This document shows positions 16,711 through 24,758 of a DNA stretch of 60,112 nt, in pieces (positions within the stretch are counted from its first letter, which is position 1; each line of letters begins with the position of its first letter). Under the pieces are notes generated by a model that was not told where the DNA came from, made no database searches, and saw only the letters and a program-made list of their open reading frames with translations. Origin of the DNA: an uncultured Rickettsiales bacterium (lineage in GTDB: Bacteria; Pseudomonadota; Alphaproteobacteria; Rickettsiales; Deianiraeaceae); NCBI GenBank assembly GCA_905480015.1, contig CAJQOT010000007.1, positions 1-60,112 on the forward strand. Reading direction: 5' to 3'. The translations under genes were made by a program, and so were the position numbers.

Positions 16711-16866
16711 ATCTAAAGATAATTATAAAACGATGATTAACACACAGGTAAAACGCAATGAGTATTTAATAATAGACATTTCAGTTTACCTTCGTTAAAA
16801 GATATTATCTTAATGTAATATAGAATTTAAAATTTTCTAAAAACTATTTAATGTTTTTTTTCATTT

Positions 16867-17526
16867 ATGAAGCCAAATCATGTAGCAATTATAATGGATG
16901 GCAATCGTCGATGGGCAACCACTAATAACAAACAGCACAACGCTGGGCATCGTGCTGGTGCAAAATCTTTAATGCAATTGTGTAACAATTTCTACCGTTA
17001 TAATATCAAGTGGTTAACAGTCTACGCTTTTTCAAACGAAAATGGTAGAAGGTCAGATATTGAAAAACAACGGCTTTTTTCAATGCTTGAAGAATACCTT
17101 GATGGAGATATTAAAAAATTGCAGGAAAAGCAAATAAAGGTACAATTTATAGGTGATTTCTCTATTTTTTCCATAGAAACGCAAGAAAAAATACTTAATA
17201 TTAACAATTTTATTGTTCACAACTCACATTACACCCTAACAGTCGCACTTAATTATGGTGGAAGGCAAGAAATTTGCTACGCAGCTTCTACCACAAATGG
17301 ATTATTGACAGAGAAAGAATTTCAAACGCGTCTTTATAGCAATATACCAGATGTAGATTTATTAATAAGAACCGGTGGAATGCAAAGGATTAGCAATTTT
17401 TTACTTTGGCAAATCACTTATGCGGAGTTATATTTCACACAATGTTTATGGCCAGATTTTAACCACAATGAATTTGAAAATGCTCTTGAATTTTATAGTA
17501 TACAAAAGCGTAATTTTGGAGCCTAA
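16867..17526 (+). CDS. uppS: Undecaprenyl diphosphate synthase (UppS)
   Basis: UppS is a cis-prenyltransferase that makes the C55 lipid carrier for peptidoglycan and other cell-surface glycans. The N-terminal HVAIIMDGNRRWA motif contains the catalytic Asp. WLTVYAFSNENGRR, LNYGGRQEI and the C-terminal RTGGMQRISNFLLWQ with YAELYFTQCLWPDF are all present. The family usually has GEQRISN, so GMQRISN is a mild variant. At 219 residues it is slightly short, with a compact region after the NYGGR motif. The 3' end overlaps the mlaA gene on the other strand by four bases. Confidence 0.95.
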   Translation: MKPNHVAIIMDGNRRWATTNNKQHNAGHRAGAKSLMQLCNNFYRYNIKWLTVYAFSNENGRRSDIEKQRLFSMLEEYLDGDIKKLQEKQIKVQFIGDFSIFSIETQEKILNINNFIVHNSHYTLTVALNYGGRQEICYAASTTNGLLTEKEFQTRLYSNIPDVDLLIRTGGMQRISNFLLWQITYAELYFTQCLWPDFNHNEFENALEFYSIQKRNFGA

Positions 17527-18275
17527 TTGAATTCACTAGAAATTAATTGTATATATTTTGGGTGAGATTCCTTCGTAGATATTCTTTGTATTTGACCTTT
17601 CTGCAATTGATAGTAGGCGTTTCTCATGACGGGGTATGGGTCAATAGAATGATTAAGTGCATCGCTAATGATATCCATATTTGCATGCGTGGCACTAATA
17701 ATATTGGCAAATGTTAAGGAAATCATTTGATTAGCATAGCCATTGTCGCGAAATATATCATAAAATTCACCAGTTTGATACCAGTTTGCTAAACTAAATA
17801 TATTACCAAACCCCATAGGTAATACCAAATACGGCAAGGGCTTCTTGTAGTAATATTGTGCGACATCATCAAGACCTATATATTCTTGCTTGCCAGAATA
17901 CTGTGCGTGTAAATCAAAAAAACCAGCAATGCCAAAAATAGTATTAAAAATAAAGCGTGATACCGAATGAAAACTAATAGATTTATGTGGCAAAAGTAAG
18001 GCTGTAAGTGCATTGACTGGCTCCGATGCATTTTGTGATATATTCCTAATGTGTGGATGTAACATGCTTGGGACTGCGTAATCGTACATTTTTGCAATTG
18101 GTAGTATCACAAAATTAGTGCCGACCTTCATTGCTTTGAAGGAAATTCTATTTATTATTTCAAATGGGTCGTAGTAATGTTTTTGAGACATTTGCGCTTG
18201 ATTGTCATTTTCAAAAAAGTCATCTTCTGCATTTACAGTGATGTGAAATATAAAAAAGATAAATAGCCATTTCAT
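17523..18275 (-). CDS. mlaA: MlaA/VacJ family outer-membrane phospholipid-transport protein
   Basis: MlaA removes misplaced phospholipids from the outer leaflet of the outer membrane in the Mla pathway. The 250-residue protein begins with a Sec signal (MKWLFIFFIFHITVNAEDD). The core reads DPFEIINRISFKAMKVG, a Y-D-Y-A-V-P-S segment, a NASEPVNALTALLL segment, RFIFNTIFGIAGFFDL, and a PYLVLPMGFGN region, the usual MlaA order. Unlike classical VacJ lipoproteins there is no Cys at the signal-peptide end, so it is probably not lipidated. It follows the hemY-like gene with a 4-base overlap on the minus strand and is convergent with uppS. Confidence 0.85.
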   Translation of the reverse strand: MKWLFIFFIFHITVNAEDDFFENDNQAQMSQKHYYDPFEIINRISFKAMKVGTNFVILPIAKMYDYAVPSMLHPHIRNISQNASEPVNALTALLLPHKSISFHSVSRFIFNTIFGIAGFFDLHAQYSGKQEYIGLDDVAQYYYKKPLPYLVLPMGFGNIFSLANWYQTGEFYDIFRDNGYANQMISLTFANIISATHANMDIISDALNHSIDPYPVMRNAYYQLQKGQIQRISTKESHPKYIQLISSEFN

Positions 18276-18694
18276 AATTCTTGCATAATTTGATTAATTT
18301 GCGCTCTTTCTGCTTCCAATGTAGAAAGAGATAGTGCTTTTTTAAAGTACTTGATTGCTTTCTTATGATTTCTTTGATGTATGGCAATATCCGCAAGACC
18401 AAGTATTGGTGCTGTCAACTTATTGCGTACAATGTGGGCAATATTGTAGCGTAGCTTTGCATCAAAAATATTGTTGTTTTCAAGGTGATATACAGCAAGG
18501 TGCATGTTAGATGTGTATAAATCTTTACGAAAGAAGTTCGCAGTTCTTATATAAAGCATTGCCCTTGATGATCCGTCCATCAAAAGATCTCGAAATGAAA
18601 AGACTGTATCTTTGACATTTGATAGCGGAGTATAGCAACTTATATTTATAAACCGCCATTTGCTTGGCTTTTTACTTCTTTTGAATAGAGGCAT
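18272..18694 (-). CDS. HemY-like protein, C-terminal part (TPR)
   Basis: This frame, from the ATG at 18694, starts MPLFKRSKKPSKWRF and ends in a TPR-like segment (ADIAIHQRNHKKAIKYFKKA). The SKWRF...CYTPL region occupies the place of the Trp/Cys-rich C-terminal motif of alphaproteobacterial HemY-like proteins (W-x-C-x-x-C...W-x-P-x-C). It overlaps the upstream hydrophobic frame, which encodes a HemY-like N-terminus, and lies +1 relative to it. Together they equal a normal HemY length of about 400 residues. Either one gene has been split by a frameshift or it is two coupled genes. The role of the family, named from the haem operon, is not settled. Confidence 0.55.
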   Translation of the reverse strand: MPLFKRSKKPSKWRFINISCYTPLSNVKDTVFSFRDLLMDGSSRAMLYIRTANFFRKDLYTSNMHLAVYHLENNNIFDAKLRYNIAHIVRNKLTAPILGLADIAIHQRNHKKAIKYFKKALSLSTLEAERAQINQIMQEL

Positions 18695-19469
18695 GATAAT
18701 TTTTAATATTTTCAATGTATTCTACGGCAAAGTCCGTGTTACCATCAGGTTCAATGTTTTCCAACTTTAAAGCAAGCTTATTGAAAAGATAAAATGTATA
18801 TTGCTCACGAAAGAAAATAAATTTATTATTGATAAAATCCTGTGTTAAATTATAAGATTTCTTATAGATTTTTCTGTCTAATAAATTTTTGACATAAATA
18901 TATGTAATAACATCGTTACTGGGATTTGCCTTGTACAGCCTAGATATCAAGAGATTTTTTCTCCATTGTGCACGACCATCAATTAATGCAAAAAATAATG
19001 GTATCACTTTTCCACATTGGTAATGTTTAAAAGTTTTAAGAAACGCACGCGTTCTTTTAAGCTTGAGAAGTATGAACAAATGTTGAAAGAGTATTTTATT
19101 ACTATTTTGATAATTATTCATAGTTAATTGCAATGCCTCCTTGAATTTGTTTTCTTTACGCATTATTTTAATACGCATTAAAAGGTTTTTCTCTTCTTTT
19201 TTTGCCTTTGTGAAAAAACGCATTGGCAGAAGGATGATATCCTGTAGAAAGAAGCCTTTTGATATTATGATGTATAATATTTGTATAATTTTAAATGCCA
19301 AGATAGAAGTTATCGCTGTGGAAATAATTAATGCATTTTGTGTTGTATAAAATATTAAATCTTTATAATATAGAGCAATAGGGAAATTTTGCGTAAACAG
19401 AGGCGTAAGAATGGACATAAAAATAAGTAATATTATGAGAAATGTGATATTACGAATGTATGCTACCAT
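18672..19469 (-). CDS. HemY-like membrane protein, N-terminal part
   Basis: The 265-residue protein has two N-terminal membrane segments: one at residues 9-27 (FLIILLIFMSILTPLF) and one at about 46-75 (LIISTAITSILAFKIIQILYIII, read in parts). A charged, TPR-like helical region follows with KEEKNLLMRIKIMRKENKFKEAL. This is the layout of the HemY N-domain. It stops at 18672, inside the start of the next frame. The shared zone between the limiting stops is only about 45 bases and contains short A runs. If joined to the next frame by a +1 shift it gives one HemY-like protein. Confidence 0.55.
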   Translation of the reverse strand: MVAYIRNITFLIILLIFMSILTPLFTQNFPIALYYKDLIFYTTQNALIISTAITSILAFKIIQILYIIISKGFFLQDIILLPMRFFTKAKKEEKNLLMRIKIMRKENKFKEALQLTMNNYQNSNKILFQHLFILLKLKRTRAFLKTFKHYQCGKVIPLFFALIDGRAQWRKNLLISRLYKANPSNDVITYIYVKNLLDRKIYKKSYNLTQDFINNKFIFFREQYTFYLFNKLALKLENIEPDGNTDFAVEYIENIKNYHASIQKK

Positions 19470-19566
19470 TACTTAAAGTATTATATAATATACTTGAAAT
19501 TACTAAAAGTGTTTTATAAAGTCAAGCTTTTAATGGGTGTATTAATTTGTATTCAATGTTGATATT

Positions 19567-21843
19567 CTAATAACCAATTTCCTTATTTAGAATTTTGTTA
19601 TTAACAAATTGAATAAAATCCTCCATACTCATTTGTGAGTTTTTATCACTTCCAATAGTTCTAATAGATAGAAAATTTTCATCCATTTCTTTTTGTCCAA
19701 TTGTAATAATATATGGAACTTTTTGGTTTGAATGTTTGCGTATTTTGTAGGAAATTTTATCGTCTGTTGTATCACATTCAGCAATTATGCCAGTTTTTTG
19801 AAGGAGTTCCATAACATACTTTGTATGAGTGTTGTATTTTTCTGAAATTGAACATACTACTGCATGAACTGGTGCAATCCATAATGGTAACTTGCCTGAA
19901 AAGTTTTCAATTAAAATTCCAATGAACCTTTCAAACGAACCGAGTATTGCTCTGTGTAAAATAACTGCGTGCTTCTTGTTGCCATCTTGTGTAACATACT
20001 GTGCATTGAGGCGTTCTGGCAGGACAAAATCTAATTGTATTGTTCCGCATTGCCATTTCCTGCCAATGGCATCTGTTAATTGAAATTCTAATTTAGGACC
20101 ATAAAATGCTCCCTCACCCTCTAGTGTTTCAAATTCATACCCTGCAAGTTTTGTTGCTTCAGCAAGCCCTTTTTCTGCTTTATCCCAAGTTTCGTCTGTG
20201 CCTGCTCGCTTTTCTGGGCGTGTCGAAAGCTTAATTTCCACGCTTTTAAAACCAAAATCATGGTAAACTTCATGGAGGAAAACACAAAAGTTTTTTACTT
20301 CATCTATAATTTGTTCTTCTGTGCAAAAAATGTGAGCGTCGTCTTGTGTAAAGGCACGCACACGCATAATTCCGTGTAAAGCACCTGATGGCTCATTACG
20401 GTGGCACGAACCAAATTCCGCCATACGAATTGGTAAATCTTTATAAGATTTCAACCCTTGATTAAAAATTTCAATGTGAGCGGGGCAGTTCATTGGTTTA
20501 ATTGCAAATGTGTCTTTTTCGCCTTTAAAAATGAACATATTTTCTTGGTATTTCTCCCAATGACCAGACTTCTCCCAAAGCTCACGGTTAATTAACTGTG
20601 GAGTTTGCACTTCTTCATAGCCGTAATTTTCCTGTTTTAGGCGAATATATTCTTGAATTGTACGGTAAACAAACCAACCGTTTTTATGCCAAAAAATTGA
20701 ACCAACAGCCTCTTCTGAAATATGAAACAATGAAAGTTCCTTCCCCAATTTGCGGTGGTCTCGTTTTTCTGCCTCTTCCACCATTGTAAGGTAGTCCAGC
20801 AGTTCTTGTTTTTTAAAAAACGCCGTCCCTGTTATGCGTTGTAGGGTTATTGGTTTTGAGGTATATAAGCTACTTATTCTCAAACGAGCTTTACTGAAAG
20901 ATTGAGATTCTATACTCCGAGTAAGCTTGTCATCACGTGCTAACATACTCCAGAAGTCCTTGAGACTAGTTTTTAATGGAGGTTTATCAACGGTATGTAT
21001 GACAATTCTATCACCTAAAGAATCATCAAATACTGTTGGTTTGTCACGACTATACCCATTTTTTTTAGCATCTTCGTAACAATCTACAAGATTGTTTTTA
21101 CCTGTGCCACTCTCTAACACTCTACCATGACAATTGCACTTTTGCCATACAAATTGGCTGGTATTATGCTCAAACACAAATATAAACCTCCAAGTTGTTG
21201 CATCGCCACGCCAATAAGAACCGCTTACTTTTAGCAATTTAAAATGACGCAAAAACTTTGTGTTAATGTAATGAGGCCCTTTGCAGAGGTCTGTAAAATT
21301 GCCTTGTGTGTAAAGGGAAATATCTTCTCCTTTGGGAATTATGTCGTTAATAATTTGAGCCTTAAACGGCTCGTTTATAGAATTAAAGTAGTCAATTGCT
21401 TCTTGTTTTGGCTTAACTTTCCTAGTAATTTCCAAATTTTTAGAAGCAAGTTCTAGCATTTTCTTCTCAATTTTAGGTAAATCTTCTTTAGAAAAAGGTT
21501 TTTCACGGCGAAAATCATAAAAAAATTCCTCGCTAGATTTCTCCGACTTTCCCGATGTACCAAAAATTACCTCTGTTTCTGGAAATAACTCCTTCACTGC
21601 TTGTGCAAGCAAATGTTCGCAGTCGTGTCTTAATGTTTGTAGTGCTTCTATTGCTTTTGTGGTAATAATTTCAACAGTAGCGTTTTTGTTAATTGGTGTA
21701 TTGATATCGCATATTTCCCCATCAATTTTTGCAATAACTGAATCTTTCACAAGGGACGAAGATATTCCTTCTGCAATTTCAAACGGAGTAATTCCACTTT
21801 GATATTCCTTAACATTACCATTCGGCAATTGAATCGTAACCAT
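19567..21843 (-). CDS. thrS: Threonyl-tRNA synthetase with a large in-frame insertion
   Basis: ThrRS charges tRNA-Thr. Domain order: TGS (residues 1-62), editing domain with HDCEH and DLCKGPH, the class II catalytic core with zinc ligands in MNCPAHIEIF and SCHRNEPSG, then the anticodon-binding domain. Without the insertion it would be about 642 residues, the usual length; here it is 758. Residues about 218-333 interrupt the conserved junction between GSYWRGDATT and LQRITGTAFF, where typical enzymes have only two residues. The inserted segment contains no stop and no intein-type ends. All catalytic motifs around it are intact, so the enzyme is likely active. The upstream tRNA gene is divergent. 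Confidence 0.95.
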   Translation of the reverse strand: MVTIQLPNGNVKEYQSGITPFEIAEGISSSLVKDSVIAKIDGEICDINTPINKNATVEIITTKAIEALQTLRHDCEHLLAQAVKELFPETEVIFGTSGKSEKSSEEFFYDFRREKPFSKEDLPKIEKKMLELASKNLEITRKVKPKQEAIDYFNSINEPFKAQIINDIIPKGEDISLYTQGNFTDLCKGPHYINTKFLRHFKLLKVSGSYWRGDATTWRFIFVFEHNTSQFVWQKCNCHGRVLESGTGKNNLVDCYEDAKKNGYSRDKPTVFDDSLGDRIVIHTVDKPPLKTSLKDFWSMLARDDKLTRSIESQSFSKARLRISSLYTSKPITLQRITGTAFFKKQELLDYLTMVEEAEKRDHRKLGKELSLFHISEEAVGSIFWHKNGWFVYRTIQEYIRLKQENYGYEEVQTPQLINRELWEKSGHWEKYQENMFIFKGEKDTFAIKPMNCPAHIEIFNQGLKSYKDLPIRMAEFGSCHRNEPSGALHGIMRVRAFTQDDAHIFCTEEQIIDEVKNFCVFLHEVYHDFGFKSVEIKLSTRPEKRAGTDETWDKAEKGLAEATKLAGYEFETLEGEGAFYGPKLEFQLTDAIGRKWQCGTIQLDFVLPERLNAQYVTQDGNKKHAVILHRAILGSFERFIGILIENFSGKLPLWIAPVHAVVCSISEKYNTHTKYVMELLQKTGIIAECDTTDDKISYKIRKHSNQKVPYIITIGQKEMDENFLSIRTIGSDKNSQMSMEDFIQFVNNKILNKEIGY
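20845..21192 (-). other. In-frame insertion of about 116 codons within thrS
   Basis: It encodes thrS residues about 218-333, between the editing domain and the catalytic core. The composition is mixed, soluble and not low-complexity. The ends carry a weak imperfect inverted similarity (GAGGTTTATAT near the 5' edge and ATATACCTC near the 3' edge of the coding strand). A segment PPLKTSLKDFWSML faintly resembles the D-F-W-x-M stretch of protein tyrosine phosphatases, which I treat as unproven. It could be a selfish palindromic element comparable in concept to Rickettsia RPEs, or a captured gene fragment. Confidence 0.75.
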
Positions 21844-21899
21844 CTCATTTTATAATTTATCTTTCAATGTTTATAGTTATAGAAAATTCAAGAAAAAAC

Positions 21900-21930
21900 T
21901 TGACAATTCTATAGTAACAGCACATATATT
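21900..21930 (+). promoter_or_regulatory. Promoter of the initiator tRNA
   Basis: A perfect -35 TTGACA (21900-21905) is followed by TATATT (21925-21930) with a 19-base gap, or by CATATA with 17. Either would place the transcript start at or next to the tRNA 5' end. Confidence 0.5.
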
Positions 21931-21933
21931 GTG

Positions 21934-22010
21934 TGCGGAGTGGAGCAGCCCGGTAGCTTGCTAGGCTCATAACCTAGAGGTCGCAGGTTCGAATCCTGCC
22001 TCCGCAACCA
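21934..22010 (+). tRNA. Initiator tRNA-fMet (anticodon CAT)
   Basis: The 77-base cloverleaf has an encoded CCA end. The anticodon loop reads CTCATAA. The D arm GGAGCAGCCCGGTAGCTT has the A11-U24 pair typical of bacterial initiators, and the T loop is GTTCGAATC-like. Two initiator hallmarks deviate. Position 1 is T facing A72, a possible pair, instead of the usual C1/A72 mismatch. The anticodon stem CTAGG/CCTAG has two G-C pairs next to the loop rather than three. It therefore seems to be the initiator, with weaker identity elements than in E. coli. Confidence 0.9.
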
Positions 22011-22058
22011 AATTGAAGGGGAGATTTGCAAAAATTAATACTGCTTCAAAAACACAAT

Positions 22059-23279
22059 ATGTTCAAAAGGTTTCGTTCTATCTCAGGTGATATCCAAAGT
22101 ACACGACACCTTGCCGCAGATCACCTACCATGTGCAACTAAAGCTTTACCTTCGCAAAAGTTAGTTTACTACTCAAATATAAAAAAAATTCCACTACATA
22201 TTATTATACTTTTATGTACTTTTGCATTTATAGGTTTAATGAATATGTATTCCATTTCCCTGACAAAATCTCCAATATATTTTCAAAAGTTTCTAATATT
22301 TTGGGTGATATCCATTGTTCCACTGGTTACCATACCAATAATTAATTTAAGATATTTCATAAAATTTTCTTACATAGTATATATAGCCTCGGTGCTGTTG
22401 CTTGTGGCCGTTCTATTAGCTGGTGATACATCAATGGGGGCAAGAAGGTGGATAGATATTGGTTTTAGATTTCAACCTTCAGAGCTTGCAAAGGTTGCGG
22501 TTATTATAGTGATTGCGAGATATTATCATTTCATGCGAACATTTTCTATGTACAACCTTATACACACGGGCGTTATTTGTCTTTTTGTGACCATACCCTC
22601 TGCATTAATTATAATACAACCAGATTTAGGTTCTGCATTGGTTGTCGTATTTATTGCATGTATAATGATTTTTGCAAATGGTATTAAATGGAGGTGGATT
22701 ATTTTAATGATTATAGGGTTTTCATTGACGGCACCAATTGTATGGAATAACTTGCATGGGTATCAAAAAAATAGAATTTTAACATTTATCAACCCTGAAA
22801 GAGACCCATACGGTGCAGGTTACAATGTAATACAATCAAAAATCGCAATAGGCTCTGGTGGTTTTATTGGAAAGGGTTACACTGAAAACGATCAAAGTTC
22901 GTTAAAGTTCCTACCAGAAAATCAAACAGACTTTGCTTTTACTGTTTTTGCAGAAGAGTTTGGCTTTGTAGGTTCGGTTGTGTTACTTTTGCTTTTCTTA
23001 TACTTAATTTTGTATGGAATGCTTGTTTCACAAAGGTCGGATAGTTATTTTGGGAAAATGTTTGCACTTGGTATAACGTCGCTTTTATTTTTACATATAT
23101 GCATTAATCTTATGATGATTATGGGACTGTTGCCCGTTGTTGGAATACCATTGCCATTTATTTCATATGGTGGTAGTTCGTTGTTATTGTGTGTTTCGTG
23201 CGTTGCAGTACTGATGAACATCGACATTAATCGCAATATAGTTATTCAGTCCAGTGTTAGCACATACATGTTGAAGTAG
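22059..23279 (+). CDS. rodA: Rod-shape determining protein RodA (SEDS glycosyltransferase)
   Basis: RodA polymerises peptidoglycan glycan strands during elongation together with PBP2. The protein has about ten membrane segments and the SEDS signatures GARRWIDIGFRFQPSELAKVA, IIQPDLGSALVV, DPYGAGYNVIQSKIAIGSGG with LKFLPENQTDFAF, and GIPLPFISYGGSS (each quoted segment is a separate stretch). The LPENxTDF form favours RodA over FtsW. The ATG at 22059 is preferred to a TTG at 22026; even so the cytosolic N-terminus is about 45 residues long. It lies 49 bases after the tRNA and may be read through from it. A peptidoglycan layer is implied, in agreement with ftsI and uppS. Confidence 0.93.
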   Translation: MFKRFRSISGDIQSTRHLAADHLPCATKALPSQKLVYYSNIKKIPLHIIILLCTFAFIGLMNMYSISLTKSPIYFQKFLIFWVISIVPLVTIPIINLRYFIKFSYIVYIASVLLLVAVLLAGDTSMGARRWIDIGFRFQPSELAKVAVIIVIARYYHFMRTFSMYNLIHTGVICLFVTIPSALIIIQPDLGSALVVVFIACIMIFANGIKWRWIILMIIGFSLTAPIVWNNLHGYQKNRILTFINPERDPYGAGYNVIQSKIAIGSGGFIGKGYTENDQSSLKFLPENQTDFAFTVFAEEFGFVGSVVLLLLFLYLILYGMLVSQRSDSYFGKMFALGITSLLFLHICINLMMIMGLLPVVGIPLPFISYGGSSLLLCVSCVAVLMNIDINRNIVIQSSVSTYMLK

Positions 23280-23454
23280 TTCAATGTACCAATGAAAGGC
23301 TGATTGTGATAAAAATCGTATTTTTTTATTAAAATATTTTGCCTCTAAAGCATAGGTGCTAGTTGAGTGTAGATGCTATAGTAGTATTTTTAAAATAAAA
23401 ACTTGTTTTCTTATTTTTGCTGGCGATTATATAGTCTAATTAATAAATAATCAC

Positions 23455-23517
23455 ATGACCACATCAGTGGTGTTGCTCATTACACTTGCTGTAATGGTGC
23501 TAATCATCAAGAAGTAG
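23455..23517 (+). CDS. Tiny hydrophobic ORF (20 residues)
   Basis: The frame encodes MTTSVVLLITLAVMVLIIKK: a single hydrophobic span with a Lys-Lys end. This is the profile of membrane microproteins and type I toxins. No clear ribosome-binding site is visible. The stable hairpin about 55 bases downstream and the lack of other genes in the 530-base gap make expression plausible but unproven. Chance occurrence in AT-rich DNA is a real alternative, although the conserved-looking GC content of this stretch is higher than its flanks. Confidence 0.35.
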   Translation: MTTSVVLLITLAVMVLIIKK

Positions 23518-23570
23518 TACACTTCATATAGTTTTTAAGGCTAACTTAGTACCTTAGTAACTAATTTCTT

Positions 23571-23597
23571 TTCGTGGAGTGTTAACGCACTCCCGAA
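23571..23597 (+). other. Bulged hairpin in the rodA-kpsF gap
   Basis: TTCG-T-GGAGTG pairs with CACTCC-CGAA across a 6-base loop (TTAACG), giving ten pairs with one bulge. No T tract follows immediately, so it is not a standard terminator. It could end or protect a small transcript. Confidence 0.45.
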
Positions 23598-23751
23598 GGA
23601 ATTTAACCTTATGGAATAATATAGAATATGTTGTTTTTGTTTTGTCAAGTAAAAAAGTAAAGTAAACTTTATATTTTTTACACGAATGCTTGCTTTACAA
23701 GGCAAATACTTAATATTTATTTAATCACACTTCTTACCAGCCAAGCAAAAG

Positions 23752-23780
23752 TTGATACTTGACATTTCCCCCACTATAAT
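23752..23780 (+). promoter_or_regulatory. Sigma-70-type promoter of kpsF
   Basis: TTGATA (23752-23757), a 17-base spacer and a perfect TATAAT (23775-23780). The predicted start is about 23 bases before the kpsF ATG. It is the cleanest promoter I found in the window. Confidence 0.75.
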
Positions 23781-23809
23781 ATTTTATTAACAAAAGTTAG
23801 TTTTCAAAA

Positions 23810-24742
23810 ATGCAAAAACTTGCAAGGGAAATTTTAGAAACACAAAAAGCAGGGGTAGAGGCTCTTACGCAAATTATTGACTCTAACCTTGAAAATGTAA
23901 TTGATTTAATTGCAAAATGTAAAGGGCATGTGGTGTTTTTTGGTATTGGCAAAAGTGGAAACATTGCAGTGAAAATTGCCTCCAGTATGTCTTCCCTTGG
24001 TATTCCATCTTTTTTTGTTGACCCATCAAACGCAGGACATGGAGACATCGGCATGCTCACAAAACAAGATATTGCAATCGTCATTTCTAAATCTGGTGAA
24101 AGTGCAGATATTATGTCCGTGCTAAATTATTGCTTTGAAAACAAAATTCAAACAGTTGCAATTACACGAAATACAAAGTCCGCAATTGCACAAAATGCCA
24201 ATTATTCTTTGGTAATTCCACAATCTAAGGAGTCCCATCCTTTTAACGCACCAACAACATCTACAACGCAAACACTGGTATTGGGCGATATTCTAACCGC
24301 CTGTGCTTCTTATACAAAAAACTTCACAAAAGAACAGTATGCAAAGCTTCACCCTAGCGGAAACCTTGGCATGAAAATTGCCAAAGTGAAAACAATTATT
24401 AATCATCAATTTTGTGCTGTTGATAGAAATACCAACGCTTTAGAGGTGCTACAAAAGATGACAGAACATTCTAACGGTTTTGTATGCGTGTTAAATGAAG
24501 ATAAAACTCTACACGGAATTATAACAGATGGAGATGTTCGTCGATATATTTTACAACATCGAGAAATTTGCAATGTTAATGCTGTAAGTTTTTGCAATAA
24601 AAATCCAAAATCAGCCAAAGAAAACGACTATATTATCGATGTAGTAAATATTATTACACAATATAGAATTGGTTGCGTAATTATAGTTGACGAGGACAAT
24701 CTTCCAGTAGGGTTCGTTGCAAGAAATCAATTTAATATATAA
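23810..24742 (+). CDS. kdsD: Arabinose-5-phosphate isomerase KpsF/KdsD
   Basis: The enzyme converts ribulose 5-phosphate to arabinose 5-phosphate, the first step of Kdo synthesis for lipopolysaccharide. The N-terminal SIS domain (residues about 35-175) contains FGIGKSGNIAVKIASSMSS and ISKSGESADIM, with the NAGHGDIGM loop between them. The C-terminal half holds two CBS domains (about 200-310), with GIITDGDVRRYI in the first and GCVIIVDEDNLPVGFV in the second. At 310 residues it is standard. Its ribulose 5-phosphate substrate links to the pentose phosphate branch that transketolase serves. The bolA gene follows at 16 bases. Confidence 0.94.
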   Translation: MQKLAREILETQKAGVEALTQIIDSNLENVIDLIAKCKGHVVFFGIGKSGNIAVKIASSMSSLGIPSFFVDPSNAGHGDIGMLTKQDIAIVISKSGESADIMSVLNYCFENKIQTVAITRNTKSAIAQNANYSLVIPQSKESHPFNAPTTSTTQTLVLGDILTACASYTKNFTKEQYAKLHPSGNLGMKIAKVKTIINHQFCAVDRNTNALEVLQKMTEHSNGFVCVLNEDKTLHGIITDGDVRRYILQHREICNVNAVSFCNKNPKSAKENDYIIDVVNIITQYRIGCVIIVDEDNLPVGFVARNQFNI

Positions 24743-24758
24743 CTCAATATAACTCAGT

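Larger units (their letters stand above)
23280..23751. other. Long intergenic region between rodA and kpsF
   Basis: About 470 A/T-rich bases without a normal-length gene. They contain a 20-codon hydrophobic reading frame (23455-23517), then a bulged hairpin (23571-23597). Short complementary stretches around them (AAGG and CCTT, CTAA and TTAG) suggest further folding. The stretch 23280-23440 shows nothing I can name. Confidence 0.5.

Noticed and set aside
20845-21192. Intein in ThrRS
   Set aside because: No Cys/Ser at the N-junction, no His-Asn plus Cys/Ser/Thr at the C-junction, and too short for a splicing domain set.
20845-21192. Protein tyrosine phosphatase fragment within ThrRS
   Set aside because: Only a short D-F-W-S-M resemblance. 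The catalytic H-C-x5-R motif is absent.
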